This document shows, in pieces, positions 26,895-36,459 of a stretch of DNA of 64,000 bases. The stretch lies in NCBI GenBank assembly GCA_018139225.1, contig JAGSNX010000003.1, positions 186,001 to 250,000 on the forward strand, written 5' to 3'. The stretch comes from Microvirga sp. SRT01 (lineage in GTDB: Bacteria; Pseudomonadota; Alphaproteobacteria; Sphingomonadales; Sphingomonadaceae). A model generated the notes under the pieces. The model did no database searches. It was not told where the DNA came from and worked only from the letters and a program-made list of their open reading frames with translations. Positions within the stretch are counted from its first letter, which is position 1; each line of letters starts with the position of its first letter. The translations under genes were made by a program, and so were the position numbers.

Positions 26895-27227
26895 ATGGAA
26901 CGCCCGGTCTTCACGCCGCCCTTCGAATCCGTCCCCGGAGAGGATCACCGCCACGCGTTGCGCCGCGCGGTGAAGATGCGTGCGCACCTGCGCGACCGCG
27001 GCCAGACCAAGTTCGAAATCGACGTAGTCGACCTGTCGATGTCGGGCTTTCGCGCGGAGACGAGCTTCACCCTGTGGCCGGGCACGATCGTGTGGCTGAC
27101 GCTGCCGGGGCTGGCACCGCTGGAGGCGGTCGTCGCGTGGCGGGACAAGTTCCGTTACGGCTGTGCGTTCAACAAGCCGCTGCACCCGGCGGTGTTCGAG
27201 CATATCGTCGGCCTGGGAAACCGCTAA
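26895..27227 (+). CDS. PilZ domain protein
   Basis: 110-residue protein with a PilZ-like beta-barrel. The RxxxR-type segment is in DHRHALRRAVKMRAHLRD and the second motif is VDLSMSGFRAET (D/NxSxxG). The rest (LWLTLPGLAPLEAVVAWRDKFRYGCAFNKPLH) fits the barrel. c-di-GMP binding is plausible; the first motif spacing is slightly degenerate so binding is not certain. The ATG at 26895 follows GTGAGGTG. The gene is divergent from sucC. Confidence 0.85.
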   Translation: MERPVFTPPFESVPGEDHRHALRRAVKMRAHLRDRGQTKFEIDVVDLSMSGFRAETSFTLWPGTIVWLTLPGLAPLEAVVAWRDKFRYGCAFNKPLHPAVFEHIVGLGNR

Positions 27228-27379
27228 ACGGTTCCACAGGCCCGGCCGGCGGGTCGGCGAAGCCCAACCCGACCGACGGCAGCTTTGCCGCCGGAATTAC
27301 CTCAAAACGTTCGCTATCCTGCGCCGCGCCGCCGGCAAAGCCGCAGTCGAAAGAGTCCGGCACCGCCGGCTCGCCGTCC

Positions 27380-27430
27380 GAGCAGTCTCTTCGACTGATC
27401 GGCAAAGGCGCTCAATCGAAGAGACTGCTC
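27380..27430 (-). repeat. 15-base inverted repeat spanning the prs stop codon
   Basis: GAGCAGTCTCTTCGA (27380-27394) is the exact reverse complement of TCGAAGAGACTGCTC (27416-27430). The right arm is the last codons of prs. The transcript could fold into a 15-base-pair hairpin with a 21-base loop just across the stop codon. No T-run follows. Confidence 0.7.
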
Positions 27431-28347
27431 ACACTCGTCTCGTCCGCGATGCGCTTGATCGCCTCGCCCAGCAACGGCGCGATCGGCAGGTGGCGAATGC
27501 GGGTCGTCGCACCGATCGACTCGTGGTTGCCGATCGAATCGGTGATGACCAGCTCGGTCAGGCTCGACCCGTCGACCCGCGCCACCGCGCCGCCCGACAG
27601 CACGCCGTGCGTGACATAGGCGACGACATCCTCCGCCCCTGCCTCGCGCAACGCCGCCGCCGCGTTGCAAAGCGTGCCCGCCGAATCGACGATGTCGTCG
27701 ATCAGGACGCAGAAGCGGCCCTCGACATCGCCGATGATGTTCATCACCTCCGACTCGCCCGCGCGCTCGCGGCGCTTGTCGACGATCGCCAGCGGTGCGT
27801 TGTCGAGTCGCTTGGCGAGTTGGCGCGCACGAACCACGCCGCCCACGTCGGGCGATACGACCATCAGGTTCTTGCCCTTGAACCGCGCCAATATGTCCGC
27901 CGACATCACCGGCGCGGCGTAGAGGTTGTCGGTCGGGATATCGAAGAAGCCCTGGATCTGCCCGGCGTGCAGGTCGACCGACAGCACGCGGTCCGCGCCG
28001 GCGACGGTGATGAGGTTCGCGACCAGCTTGGCGGAGATCGGCGTGCGCGGCCCCGGCTTCCGGTCCTGTCGCGCATAGCCCATGTACGGGATCACGGCGG
28101 TGATCCGCCGCGCCGACGCCCGCTTCAGCGCGTCGATGATGATGAGCAATTCCATCAGGTTGTCGTTGGCCGGAAAGCCGGTCGACTGGATCACGAACAC
28201 GTCCTCGCCCCGGACGTTCTCCTGGATCTCGACGAACACCTCCTCGTCGGCGAAGCGGCGGACCAGCGCGTCGGTCAGCGGCAGTTCCAGATACTGCGCG
28301 ATCGCGGTCGCGAGCGGCAGGTTCGAATTGCCGGTGATGAGTTTCAT
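27412..28347 (-). CDS. prs: Ribose-phosphate pyrophosphokinase
   Basis: 311-residue PRPP synthase feeding purine, pyrimidine, histidine, tryptophan and NAD synthesis. [20 protein letters not shown], the flexible-loop and ATP regions ([40 protein letters not shown]), [18 protein letters not shown], the [20 protein letters not shown] loop and the PRPP-binding [13 protein letters not shown] are all conserved. The ATG at 28345-28347 is chosen by homology. It is divergent from gltX, 101 bases away. Confidence 0.97.
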   Translation of the reverse strand: MKLITGNSNLPLATAIAQYLELPLTDALVRRFADEEVFVEIQENVRGEDVFVIQSTGFPANDNLMELLIIIDALKRASARRITAVIPYMGYARQDRKPGPRTPISAKLVANLITVAGADRVLSVDLHAGQIQGFFDIPTDNLYAAPVMSADILARFKGKNLMVVSPDVGGVVRARQLAKRLDNAPLAIVDKRRERAGESEVMNIIGDVEGRFCVLIDDIVDSAGTLCNAAAALREAGAEDVVAYVTHGVLSGGAVARVDGSSLTELVITDSIGNHESIGATTRIRHLPIAPLLGEAIKRIADETSVSSLFD

Positions 28348-28448
28348 GCGTCGTTCCTGAACCGCCCCGTAGGACGCTCCCCTTACCCCCGTGCAACATG
28401 GATGCAATGTTCTTGGCCCAGGGTCGCGTGCGACCTAGAGCGCGCAGC

Positions 28449-29774
28449 ATGATCGTCACGCGCTTCGCCCCCTCGCCCACCGGCCGCCTGCATGTCGGCA
28501 ACATCCGCACCGCATTGCATAACTTCATGTGGGCACGGGCGAACGGCGGACGCTTCCTGCTGCGCATCGACGACACCGATGCGGAGCGGAGCGAGGAGCG
28601 TTTCGTCGATGCTATCCGCAGCGATCTCGGCTGGCTCGGCCTGACACCCGATGCGGAGGTCCGCCAGTCGGAACGATTCGCGCTGTATCAGGCGCGGTTC
28701 GACGCGCTGGTCGCGGCGGGGCGCGTCTATCCGGCCTATGAGACGGCGCAGGAACTGGACCTGAAGCGCAAGATCCTGCTCGGCCGCGGCCTGCCGCCGG
28801 TCTACGACCGCGCCGCCCTGACGCTGACCGACGACCAGCGCACGGCGCTGGAGGCGGATGGCATTACGCCGCACTGGCGCTTCCGGCTGGACCACGCTGC
28901 GCCGATCACGTGGGACGATCTGATCCGCGGGCCGCAGCGCTTCGATCCGGTGACGATGAGCGACCCCGTCGTCCGCCGCGCCGACGGATCGTGGCTGTAT
29001 ATGCTGCCTTCCGCGATCGACGATGTGGAGATGGGCGTGACTCATGTCGTTCGTGGCGAGGATCACGTGTCGAACACCGCACTGCAATTGCAGATGTTCG
29101 ACGCGATGGGCGCGCCCCCGCCCGCCTTCGCGCACGAGGCGCTGCTGACCGGCAGCGAGGGCAAATTGTCGAAGCGGCTTGGTGCGCTTGGCCTCGATCA
29201 TTTTCGTGCGGAGGGCATCGAGCCGCAGGCGATCCGTGCCCTGCTCGCGCGGCTCGGCACCAGCGACCCGGTCGAGGCAATCGACGACGCCGCGCTGATC
29301 GCGACGTTCGACTTCGCCCGCTTCGGTCGTGCGCCGGCACGGTTCGACGAGGCGGAACTCGCGCAACTGAACGCCAAGATCCTGCACACCTTGCCGTACG
29401 AGGAGGTCGCTGACCGATTGCCGGCGGGCATGGACGCCGCGGCATGGAACGCGGTCCGCCCGAACCTGAGTGCGGTCAAGGACGCCGCCGACTGGTGGGG
29501 GGTCGTGGAAGGACCGATCGCCGTGCTCGATCTCGACGCGGACGACCGCGCCTATCTGGCCGATGCCGCGCAGGTCGCCGCGACGATCGACTGGGCTACC
29601 GATCCCTGGCACGCGCTGACCGGCGCGTTGAAGGCGACGACTGGCCGCAAGGGCAAGACGCTGTTCCTGCCACTGCGACGGGCGCTGACCGGCCTCGACC
29701 ACGGGCCCGACATGGCGGCGTTGCTGCCGCTGATCGGGCGGGAGCGCGCGCTGGCCCGGCTGACGCTGGAATAG
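28449..29774 (+). CDS. gltX: Glutamate-tRNA ligase
   Basis: 441-residue class I synthetase. The HIGH motif is in RFAPSPTGRLHVGNIRTAL, and the KMSKS-like motif is GSEGKLSKRLGALGL. The insert VTHVVRGEDHVSNTALQLQMFDAMG is also typical. Zinc-binding cysteines are absent, as in many alphaproteobacterial enzymes, and the anticodon domain is short. Alphaproteobacteria often have two GltX copies; a true GluRS/GlnRS discriminating role cannot be assigned here. The ATG at 28449 gives MIVTRFAPSPTG. Confidence 0.94.
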   Translation: MIVTRFAPSPTGRLHVGNIRTALHNFMWARANGGRFLLRIDDTDAERSEERFVDAIRSDLGWLGLTPDAEVRQSERFALYQARFDALVAAGRVYPAYETAQELDLKRKILLGRGLPPVYDRAALTLTDDQRTALEADGITPHWRFRLDHAAPITWDDLIRGPQRFDPVTMSDPVVRRADGSWLYMLPSAIDDVEMGVTHVVRGEDHVSNTALQLQMFDAMGAPPPAFAHEALLTGSEGKLSKRLGALGLDHFRAEGIEPQAIRALLARLGTSDPVEAIDDAALIATFDFARFGRAPARFDEAELAQLNAKILHTLPYEEVADRLPAGMDAAAWNAVRPNLSAVKDAADWWGVVEGPIAVLDLDADDRAYLADAAQVAATIDWATDPWHALTGALKATTGRKGKTLFLPLRRALTGLDHGPDMAALLPLIGRERALARLTLE

Positions 29775-29882
29775 GCGCATAACGCAATGAAACCGGCGCT
29801 TGCACCGGTTACGATATGATGTAACATCCTTCATGCGGTTGGCCGACTCGCACCTTGTCACTCTGGTGAAGGAGCGTTGCTG

Positions 29883-30563
29883 ATGTATGCGGATCGTTAT
29901 GGCGGGCCTGCGCGTGCCCGGTTCAACCCCGGCGGCCTTGCGGCGGCGATCGGGATCAACGCGGCGGTCATCGCGGCACTCATGGTTGCCGCGCCGATCG
30001 TGACGGGACGCCCGACCGCCGATCCACCGCTCGTCACGATCTTCAGACCGATCGACCCGCCCCCACCCCCCGAGCCCAAGCCGGCCGATCCACGGGTCAG
30101 CGCGGAACCTCGCCCGGCGCCGCCACTGGATGCGCCGAAACCGATCGTCGAGACGCCGATCGACTCGCCCCTGACCGGCACCGTCGATCCCCTGCCGCCG
30201 CTCCCCTACAACGCCCAGCCCGGCACGGGCACCGCGACGGAGGCGGTCCCGGAACCCAAGCCGCTGCCTCCGCCACTGATCGTCGGGCCTGCCGTCGATT
30301 CGCGCTACGCCGGCGATTTCCAGCCCGACTATCCCCCGTCCGAACGCCGTCTCGGCAACGAGGGCAAGGTCACGGTGCGCGTGCTCGTCGGCGCGGATGG
30401 TCGCGTCAAACAGGTCGAGCGGGTCAGTGCGAGCAGCGACGCGTTCTTCCGCGTCACCGAACAACGCGCCCTGTCGCGCTGGCGCTTCCGCGCCGGCACC
30501 CGCGACGGCGTCGCCGAGGCGGCGTGGCGGGTGATGACCGTGACGTTCCGGATGGAGGACTGA
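29883..30563 (+). CDS. TonB-family energy transducer
   Basis: 226-residue TonB-like protein. One N-terminal transmembrane helix (AAAIGINAAVIAALMVAAPIV) is followed by a proline-rich periplasmic linker (DPPPPPEPKPADP and EPKPLPPPL) and a C-terminal TonB domain with DYPPSERRLGNEGKVTVRVLVGADGRVKQVERVSASSDAFF and AEAAWRVMTVTFRMED. It would couple the proton motive force to outer-membrane transporters. AAGGAG lies 9 bases before the ATG at 29883. No ExoB/ExbD genes are adjacent. Confidence 0.9.
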   Translation: MYADRYGGPARARFNPGGLAAAIGINAAVIAALMVAAPIVTGRPTADPPLVTIFRPIDPPPPPEPKPADPRVSAEPRPAPPLDAPKPIVETPIDSPLTGTVDPLPPLPYNAQPGTGTATEAVPEPKPLPPPLIVGPAVDSRYAGDFQPDYPPSERRLGNEGKVTVRVLVGADGRVKQVERVSASSDAFFRVTEQRALSRWRFRAGTRDGVAEAAWRVMTVTFRMED

Positions 30564-30569
30564 CCCGCC

Positions 30570-30605
30570 CCTCTCGTGCTCCCGCCGCTGCGAGAGCACG
30601 AGAGG
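30570..30605 (+). terminator. Hairpin after the TonB-like gene
   Basis: CCTCTCGTGCTC and GAGCACGAGAGG form a perfect 12-base stem with a 12-base loop, starting 7 bases after the stop codon. No T-run follows. Likely a transcription end or mRNA 3' stabiliser. Confidence 0.55.
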
Positions 30606-30651
30606 AACGACACCACTGGCAACTGCGCGCCAACGGGCCTATTTTCTCCAG

Positions 30652-30999
30652 ATGCAGTTCTTTTCCCGCATGTCGCCGGTGAGCGCGATCCGCGATCTCC
30701 GTGCCTTCCTCGCCACGCGCACGCGGATCGATCTCGCGTTCCTCGTCGCGTCGATGCTCATCACCGGCTTCTTCATCTACGCCTTCGCGCACGACAGCCG
30801 CGTCGACCCGACGTACAAGCGCGACATCGTCTATGTCGAACAATGGCCGGAGAACCGCACCGATGCGGAGATCGTCGCCCAGCAAAAGATCGACGCGCCG
30901 ATCAAGGCCGCCGCCCTGAAGGCGCAGGCCGATGCGGAGGCGGAGAAGCGCGCGTCGTTCAAGCGCCTGGACGACAAGCTGAAGGGCTGGGGCATCTGA
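30652..30999 (+). CDS. Hypothetical single-pass membrane protein upstream of ribD
   Basis: 115 residues. A transmembrane helix near residues 27-46 (IDLAFLVASMLITGFFIYAF) is followed by a short periplasmic-type segment and a charged helical tail (KAAALKAQADAEAEKRASFKRLDDKLKGWGI) with coiled-coil character. No family recognised. The stop (TGA 30997-30999) is exactly one base away from the CTG codon at 30996 that may start ribD, so translation could be coupled. An internal ATG at 30670 is an alternative start. Confidence 0.75.
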   Translation: MQFFSRMSPVSAIRDLRAFLATRTRIDLAFLVASMLITGFFIYAFAHDSRVDPTYKRDIVYVEQWPENRTDAEIVAQQKIDAPIKAAALKAQADAEAEKRASFKRLDDKLKGWGI

Positions 31000-31019
31000 C
31001 CCACGCCGACGCGCGCTGG

Positions 31020-31958
31020 ATGGCGGCGGCGCTGACGCTGGCGGAGCGGACGCGGGGGCGCACTGCCCCCAACCCCAATGTCGGCTGCGTCATCGTCAAA
31101 GCCGGTCGTGTCATCGGCCGCGGCTGGACCGCGGCAGGAGGACGCCCCCACGCCGAAGCTGCGGCACTGGCGCAGGCCGGCACAGAGTCGCGCGGCGCGA
31201 CTTGCTACGTCACGCTCGAACCCTGCGCGCATGTGTCGCCGCGTGGCCCCGCGTGCAGCGACCTGCTCGTCGCGGCCGGCGTCATGCGCGTGGTCGGTGC
31301 GATCGAGGACCCCGACCCCCGCACTGCCGGGGCCGGCTTTGCCCGCCTGCGCAGCGCAGGCATCATCGTCGATGTCGGAACCGGCGCGGCCGGTGCCCGC
31401 CGGACGATGGCCGGCTTCCTGACCCGGCACACGCTCGACCGCCCGTTCGTCACGCTGAAGCTCGCGACCTCGCTCGACGGCATGATCGCGACCGCATCGG
31501 GGCAAAGCCGCTGGATCACCGGCCCCGAAGCCCGCGCGCACGTCCACCTCGAACGCAGCCGGCACGAAACGATCCTGGTCGGCCGCGGCACGCAGGATGC
31601 CGACGCGCCGAAGCTCGACGTCCGCCTGCGGGGACTGGAGGACCGCTCGCCGCGCCGGTTCATCCTGTCCGCGGCCACGACCGGCGACAGCGTCATCGCT
31701 GCTCCTGACGCCATCGGCGACCTTCCCGGCGACCATCTGTTCGTGGAGGGTGGTGCCGCCACCGCCGCCGCCTTCCTGCGCCATGACCTTGTCGACCGGC
31801 TGCTGCTCTACCGCGCGCCGATCCTGATCGGCGGCGGTCGCCCGGCCGTCACCGATGTCGGCCTGTCCGATCTGGGCGACGCGCATGGCCGCTGGCGGCT
31901 CTACGATGCGCGTGCGCTTGGCAGCGACCGGTTGGAAGTCTACGAGCGCGCCAGATAG
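31020..31958 (+). CDS. ribD: Bifunctional diaminohydroxyphosphoribosylaminopyrimidine deaminase / 5-amino-6-(5-phosphoribosylamino)uracil reductase
   Basis: 312 residues from the ATG at 31020. The deaminase domain has HAEAAAL and [18 protein letters not shown] zinc ligands; the reductase domain starts near [19 protein letters not shown] and contains [18 protein letters not shown] and [14 protein letters not shown]. It carries out the second and third steps of riboflavin synthesis. Family members usually begin about eight residues earlier ([13 protein letters not shown]), which here would need the CTG at 30996 overlapping the previous stop (CTGA). First of the rib genes in the operon. Confidence 0.93.
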   Translation: MAAALTLAERTRGRTAPNPNVGCVIVKAGRVIGRGWTAAGGRPHAEAAALAQAGTESRGATCYVTLEPCAHVSPRGPACSDLLVAAGVMRVVGAIEDPDPRTAGAGFARLRSAGIIVDVGTGAAGARRTMAGFLTRHTLDRPFVTLKLATSLDGMIATASGQSRWITGPEARAHVHLERSRHETILVGRGTQDADAPKLDVRLRGLEDRSPRRFILSAATTGDSVIAAPDAIGDLPGDHLFVEGGAATAAAFLRHDLVDRLLLYRAPILIGGGRPAVTDVGLSDLGDAHGRWRLYDARALGSDRLEVYERAR

Positions 31959-31968
31959 ACGAGGGTCC

Positions 31969-32571
31969 ATGTTCACCGGCATCATCACCGACATCGGCAC
32001 GATCGAGGCCGTGGAGCATCGCGGCGACGCGCGCGTGCGGATCGCGACCGCCTACGACACCGGCACCGTCGATCTGGGCGCGTCGATCGCCTGTTCGGGC
32101 GTCTGCCTGACGGTGGTCGACAAGGGTCCCGGCTGGTTCGCGGTCGACGTGTCCGGGGAAACGATCGCCCGCACCGCCGATCAGTGGCGCGAAGGTCGCA
32201 CGCTGAACCTGGAACGCGCGATGAAGCTGGGCGACGAACTCGGCGGCCACATCGTCACCGGTCACGTCGACGGTGTCGCGCATATCGTCTCGGTCGAACC
32301 CGACGGCGATTCCAAGCGCATCCTGTTCTCGGTTCCGCCCGCCCTCGCACCCTTCCTCGCCACCAAAGGCTCGATCACGGTCGACGGCGTGTCGCTGACC
32401 GTCAACGCCGTCACCGACGCGGCGGACGCGACCGAGTTCGGCGTCAACGTCATTCCGCATACGCAGGCCGCGACGACGCTCGGCGCCCTGACCGTGGCCG
32501 ACACCGTCAACATCGAGATCGACGTGCTGGCGCGCTACCTGCAACGGATGGAGCATTATCGTGGCCGCTAA
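31969..32571 (+). CDS. ribE: Riboflavin synthase alpha chain
   Basis: 200-residue enzyme with two lumazine-binding barrels: [16 protein letters not shown] ... [12 protein letters not shown] and [16 protein letters not shown] ... [16 protein letters not shown]. It dismutates 6,7-dimethyl-8-ribityllumazine to riboflavin. The start at 31969 follows GAGGG. It overlaps ribB by 11 bases. Confidence 0.96.
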   Translation: MFTGIITDIGTIEAVEHRGDARVRIATAYDTGTVDLGASIACSGVCLTVVDKGPGWFAVDVSGETIARTADQWREGRTLNLERAMKLGDELGGHIVTGHVDGVAHIVSVEPDGDSKRILFSVPPALAPFLATKGSITVDGVSLTVNAVTDAADATEFGVNVIPHTQAATTLGALTVADTVNIEIDVLARYLQRMEHYRGR

Positions 32572-33694
32572 TCCGGAGCTGGCGCGCCTCCGCCACGCCT
32601 TCCTGTCCTCGCCCGAGGAGATCATCGACGAGGCGCGCAACGGCCGCATGTTCATCCTCGTCGATGACGAGGATCGCGAGAACGAGGGCGACCTCGTCAT
32701 CCCCGCGCAGATGGCGACGCCCGAAAAGATCAACTTCATGGCCCGCCACGGCCGCGGTCTGATCTGCCTCGCGATGGCCAAGCGCCGCGTCGACGAACTC
32801 GGCCTCGACCTGATGAGCCGCAACAACGGCACCCGTCACGAGACCGCCTTCACCGTCTCGATCGAGGCCCGCGAGGGCGTGACGACGGGCATCTCCGCCG
32901 CCGACCGCGCGCGCACGATTGCCGTGGCGATCGACGGCACGAAGGGCGCGGCCGACATCGTGACGCCCGGCCACGTCTTCCCACTGGTCGCGCGCGACGG
33001 CGGCGTGCTGGTACGCGCCGGCCATACCGAAGCGGCCGTCGACGTCTCGCGTCTCGCCGGGCTCAATCCCTCCGGCGTGATCTGCGAGATCATGAACGAG
33101 GACGGGACGATGGCGCGGATGGACGACCTGGTGTCGTTCGCGCAATTGCACGGCCTGAAGATCGGCACGATCCGCGACCTGATCGCCTATCGCCGCCGCT
33201 ACGACCATCTCGTCGAGAAAAAGGCGGAGGCGAAGTTCACCAGCCGCTGGGGTGGCGAATGGACCACCCGCGCCTATCGCAACACCGCGACGGGCACCGA
33301 GCAGGTGGCGCTGGTCAAGGGGCGGATCGACCCGTCGCAGCCGGTGCTGGTGCGGATGCACGCTTTGTCCCCTTACGGCGACATCTTCGGCGAGGAGTCG
33401 GCACGCGGCGGCCTGCTCCAGCGATCGATGGAGATGATCGCCGAAGCCGGATCGGGCGTCATCGTCCTCATCAACCGCCAGCGCGCCGATGCCTTCACCA
33501 CCGCCGTCCGGCGACAGGCGGGCGAGCAGGTCGAGGTGCCGATGGAGGAACTGCGCGACTACGGCGTCGGCGCAATGATCCTGGCGGAACTCGGCGTGCA
33601 TGACATGATCCTGCTCACGAACACCCACCACACCCTTGTCGGGCTCGACGGTTACGGCCTGTCGATCGTCGGCGAGCGGCGCATCGAGGACTGA
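32561..33694 (+). CDS. ribB: 3,4-dihydroxy-2-butanone-4-phosphate synthase with degenerate GTP cyclohydrolase II domain (RibBX type)
   Basis: 377 residues. Residues about 15-210 are an intact RibB domain: [108 protein letters not shown]. Residues about 215-377 align with GTP cyclohydrolase II, but the zinc-binding cysteine triad is gone ([16 protein letters not shown]) and the QEGRGIGL loop is missing, while [14 protein letters not shown] and [10 protein letters not shown] remain. This is the RibBX form reported for proteobacteria; a separate ribA is expected elsewhere. GTG start at 32561. Confidence 0.93.
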   Translation: MAANPELARLRHAFLSSPEEIIDEARNGRMFILVDDEDRENEGDLVIPAQMATPEKINFMARHGRGLICLAMAKRRVDELGLDLMSRNNGTRHETAFTVSIEAREGVTTGISAADRARTIAVAIDGTKGAADIVTPGHVFPLVARDGGVLVRAGHTEAAVDVSRLAGLNPSGVICEIMNEDGTMARMDDLVSFAQLHGLKIGTIRDLIAYRRRYDHLVEKKAEAKFTSRWGGEWTTRAYRNTATGTEQVALVKGRIDPSQPVLVRMHALSPYGDIFGEESARGGLLQRSMEMIAEAGSGVIVLINRQRADAFTTAVRRQAGEQVEVPMEELRDYGVGAMILAELGVHDMILLTNTHHTLVGLDGYGLSIVGERRIED

Positions 33695-33698
33695 TAGC

Positions 33699-34121
33699 TT
33701 GGCCCATATCCTGATCGTCGAGGCGCGCTTCTACGACCATCTCAACGACCTGCTGGTCGCCGGCGCACGCGCCGCGATCGAGGCAGCCGGCCACACGCAC
33801 GAAACGGTGTCGGTACCCGGCGCGCTGGAGATTCCCGCCGCCATCGCGCTGGCGGCGGAGACGGACCGCTATGACGGCTTCGTCGCGATCGGTGTCGTCA
33901 TCCGCGGCGAGACCTATCATTTCGAGATCGTCGCGGGCGAAAGCGCGCGCGGCATCATGGCGCTGACGATGGACGGACTCGCCATCGGCAATGGTATCCT
34001 GACGGTCGAGAACGAGGCGCAGGCGCTGACCCGTGCCCGCCCCGACGAAAAGGACAAGGGCGGCGAGGCGGCAAAGGCGGCGCTCGCCCTGCTCGACGTG
34101 CGCGAGCGCTTCGGCGGCTGA
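33699..34121 (+). CDS. ribH: 6,7-dimethyl-8-ribityllumazine synthase
   Basis: 140-residue enzyme condensing the RibB and RibD products. Key segments are [55 protein letters not shown] and [16 protein letters not shown]. The start is TTG at 33699, five bases after the ribB stop and 11 bases after GAGGA; no closer ATG exists. Completes the rib operon (ribD, ribE, ribBX, ribH). Confidence 0.95.
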   Translation: MAHILIVEARFYDHLNDLLVAGARAAIEAAGHTHETVSVPGALEIPAAIALAAETDRYDGFVAIGVVIRGETYHFEIVAGESARGIMALTMDGLAIGNGILTVENEAQALTRARPDEKDKGGEAAKAALALLDVRERFGG

Positions 34122-34127
34122 CGCGGG

Positions 34128-34673
34128 ATGACCGGCGGCCCGATCCTCTTCACCCCGCGCCTGATGCTCAGGCCGCTGGCGGCAGAGGATTTGGAGCCGT
34201 GGGTCGCCTTCCACGCCGATCCCGACACGATGCGCTTCCTCGGTGGCGTGCAGGCGCGCAGCGTCGCATGGCGCTCGCTGTGCGGCATGGCGGGCGCGTG
34301 GACCATCCGCGGCTTCTCCATGTTCACCGTCGTCGAACGCGCGACCGGCGCATGGGTCGGACGCATCGGCCCACACCAGCCCGACGGCTGGCCCGGAACG
34401 GAGGTCGGCTGGGGCGTCGCGCCCGCCTTTGCGGGCAAAGGTTATGCCTATGAAGCCGCGGTGGCCGCGATCGACTATGCTGTGGACGTGCTCGGCTGGA
34501 CGCACGTGATCCACACGATCGATCCGGACAATCACGCCTCGATCCGGCTCGCACAACGACTGGGCGCGACCAATGGCGGCCCGGTCAGCCTGCCGCCGCC
34601 GCTCGAAGCGTTCCGCGTCGATGCCTGGGGCCAGTCCGCCGCCACGTGGCGCGCCACTCGCGCAGGACGATGA
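34128..34673 (+). CDS. GNAT-family N-acetyltransferase (RimJ/RimL type)
   Basis: 181-residue acetyltransferase. LFTPRLMLRPLAAEDLEPWVAFHADPDTMRFLGG is the RimJ/RimL N-terminal signature; the acetyl-CoA binding loop is WGVAPAFAGKGYAYEAAVAAI and the C-terminal HTIDPDNHASIRLAQRLGATN completes the fold. The target is unknown. It begins 6 bases after ribH and overlaps the next gene by 4 bases, so it rides in the rib operon. Confidence 0.9.
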   Translation: MTGGPILFTPRLMLRPLAAEDLEPWVAFHADPDTMRFLGGVQARSVAWRSLCGMAGAWTIRGFSMFTVVERATGAWVGRIGPHQPDGWPGTEVGWGVAPAFAGKGYAYEAAVAAIDYAVDVLGWTHVIHTIDPDNHASIRLAQRLGATNGGPVSLPPPLEAFRVDAWGQSAATWRATRAGR

Positions 34674-35059
34674 GCGAACCACCCCCACCCCGCTACCGCG
34701 TCGTCGAGCGGGGTCGCCGGCTCGAAGTGATCGACACCCGCGCCGCACCGGTCGACCCGGTACCCGCGCCTAAACTATTCCCCCGCCAGATGCGCTTCGA
34801 CGGCGGCGGCGAGATCACCACGCGCACCTTCTACGACGCGAAAGGACCACGCACGATCCGGCTCGACAGCGTCAGTGCCGCGACGATCGGCCGGGTGAAG
34901 ATCGTGGCGCTGTTCGCCCTGTTCGCGTTCATCGCCGCCGCGGTGGCGACGCCGTGGCTGCTCGCCATCCCGTTCGCGCTGTTCAACAAGGGTGTGCGCA
35001 AACCGGCCCGCGACGGCATCACCCGGTGGCTCGACGGGATCGTCGCCCGCGGGGGTTGA
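34670..35059 (+). CDS. Hypothetical membrane protein
   Basis: 129 residues with a Pro/Arg-rich N-terminal part and one or two closely spaced hydrophobic helices (IVALFALFAFIAAAVATPWLLAIPFALF, about 76-104). No known domain. The ATG overlaps the GNAT stop (ATGA), making it the last gene of the rib operon. A CCCCGGC/GCCGGGG hairpin lies about 40 bases after the stop. Confidence 0.75.
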   Translation: MSEPPPPRYRVVERGRRLEVIDTRAAPVDPVPAPKLFPRQMRFDGGGEITTRTFYDAKGPRTIRLDSVSAATIGRVKIVALFALFAFIAAAVATPWLLAIPFALFNKGVRKPARDGITRWLDGIVARGG

Positions 35060-35101
35060 AGTGAGCGGTCGCAGGAGCGCCACGGCGCTTTCAACCATCC
35101 A

Positions 35102-35119
35102 CCCCGGCGAAGGCCGGGG
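35102..35119. repeat. REP-like palindrome CCCCGGCGAAGGCCGGGG
   Basis: Seven-base arms CCCCGGC / GCCGGGG. The same sequence occurs in reverse orientation at 63327-63344, where the flank (GTGCGNCAACTGG) is also shared. It may double as a transcription end for the rib operon. Confidence 0.65.
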
Positions 35120-35246
35120 TCCAGTTGCCGCACGGGCAGTGAATCTCACCAAGCTCGTCGAAACTGGATCCGGCCTCCGCCGGGAGAGGTTGAGGCTGCG
35201 CTCGACCCGAAGCCACCAAAGCTCCGGGTCGAAACGGCGACAGGCG

Positions 35247-36335
35247 CTACGCCGCCTCGGTTACCAGCGCGGGATAGTCGATATACCCCTCCGGCCCCTG
35301 GCTATACAGCGTCTTGGGATCGATCGGGTTGAGCGGAGCATCGTGACGCAGCCGCACCGGCAGGTCCGGATTGGCGAGGAACGTCCGCCCGAACGCGATC
35401 GCGTCCGCCGCGCCCGAATCCAGCACCGCCTGCGCCTGCGCCCGACTGGTGAAGTCGGAGTTCAGGACCAGCGGCCCGTCGAACATCTGACGGATCAGCG
35501 GCGACTGCTTCGGCGCATCGGTCGCGCCATAGGTACCGTCGGGGCCGAGCTCGCGCAGTTCGAGAAACGCGATGCCGACCTCCGACAGCGCCTTTGCCGC
35601 CGGACCGAACACCGACGCCGGGTTGCTGTCGTCGACGCCCTGCGAATTGCCGTTGGGCGACAGGCGCACCGCCGTCCGGTCCGCACCCGCGATCGACGCC
35701 ACGCGCTCGGTAACCTCGCGCAACAGGCGCACCCGGTTCTCCGGGCTGCCGCCATAGCGGTCGTCGCGGAAGTTCGCGTTGTCGCGCAGGAATTCGTCAA
35801 TCAGATAGCCGTTCGCCGCATGGATCTGCACGCCGTCGAATCCGGCCGCGATCGCGTTTCGCGTCGCCCGTTCGTAATCGTCGAGCAGCCGCGGGAACTC
35901 GGACACATCGAGAGGCCGCGCCGTCTCGAACGCCTGCTTCCCGTCATAGGTATGGACCGTGCCGTCCGACTTGGTCGCCGACGACGACACCGGTTGGCTA
36001 CCCGTCACCGACGAGTGCACCTGCCGGCCCATGTGCCACAATTGCGCGACGATCTTGCCGCCTGCCGCGTGGACCGAGTCGGTGATCGGCTTCCAGGCCG
36101 CCGCCTGCTCGTCCGACCACAAACCGGGTGCGAAGGGCCAGCCCAGCCCCTCGCGGCTGATTCCGGTCGCTTCGGAGATGATGAGGCCCGCGCTCGCCCG
36201 CTGCGTGTAATATTGCGCCATGATCGGCGTCGGTACGGCATCGCGATCCGCCCGACCGCGGGTCAGGGGCGCCATCAGCACACGGTTCGCGGCGTGGATC
36301 GCACCCAGATCGATCGGGTCGAATAGTTCGGGCAT
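35247..36335 (-). CDS. Alkene reductase (old yellow enzyme family)
   Basis: 362-residue FMN ene-reductase closer to the classical NemA/XenB-like type than the copy at 1.3 kb. NRVLMAPLTRGRADRD, QLWHMGRQVHSSV, FDGVQIHAANGYLIDEFLRDNANFRDDRYGGSPENR, and FGRTFLANPDLPVRLRHDAPLN are visible; the substrate-binding His-Asn pair is HAAN. The ATG at 36335 follows CAGGAG. It could reduce electrophiles or nitro compounds. It is divergent from the EamA transporter gene. Confidence 0.94.
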   Translation of the reverse strand: MPELFDPIDLGAIHAANRVLMAPLTRGRADRDAVPTPIMAQYYTQRASAGLIISEATGISREGLGWPFAPGLWSDEQAAAWKPITDSVHAAGGKIVAQLWHMGRQVHSSVTGSQPVSSSATKSDGTVHTYDGKQAFETARPLDVSEFPRLLDDYERATRNAIAAGFDGVQIHAANGYLIDEFLRDNANFRDDRYGGSPENRVRLLREVTERVASIAGADRTAVRLSPNGNSQGVDDSNPASVFGPAAKALSEVGIAFLELRELGPDGTYGATDAPKQSPLIRQMFDGPLVLNSDFTSRAQAQAVLDSGAADAIAFGRTFLANPDLPVRLRHDAPLNPIDPKTLYSQGPEGYIDYPALVTEAA

Positions 36336-36459
36336 GGAAACTCCTGTTTCAAAGGCTGTTGCGTCAACAGATAGGACGCTACAGCGCCTCATGCCCGCAT
36401 CGGACCGCCCAAGAAAAACTGGTCCCCTGCAAAGCATCGATCCCCTGCAGGCCGATACT

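Noticed and set aside
28383..30599. 738-residue open frame on the minus strand
   Set aside because: Antisense to gltX and the TonB-like gene; mirror-image composition.
30600..31020. FMN riboswitch upstream of the rib operon
   Set aside because: The conserved RFN element blocks are not recognisable before the membrane-protein gene or ribD.
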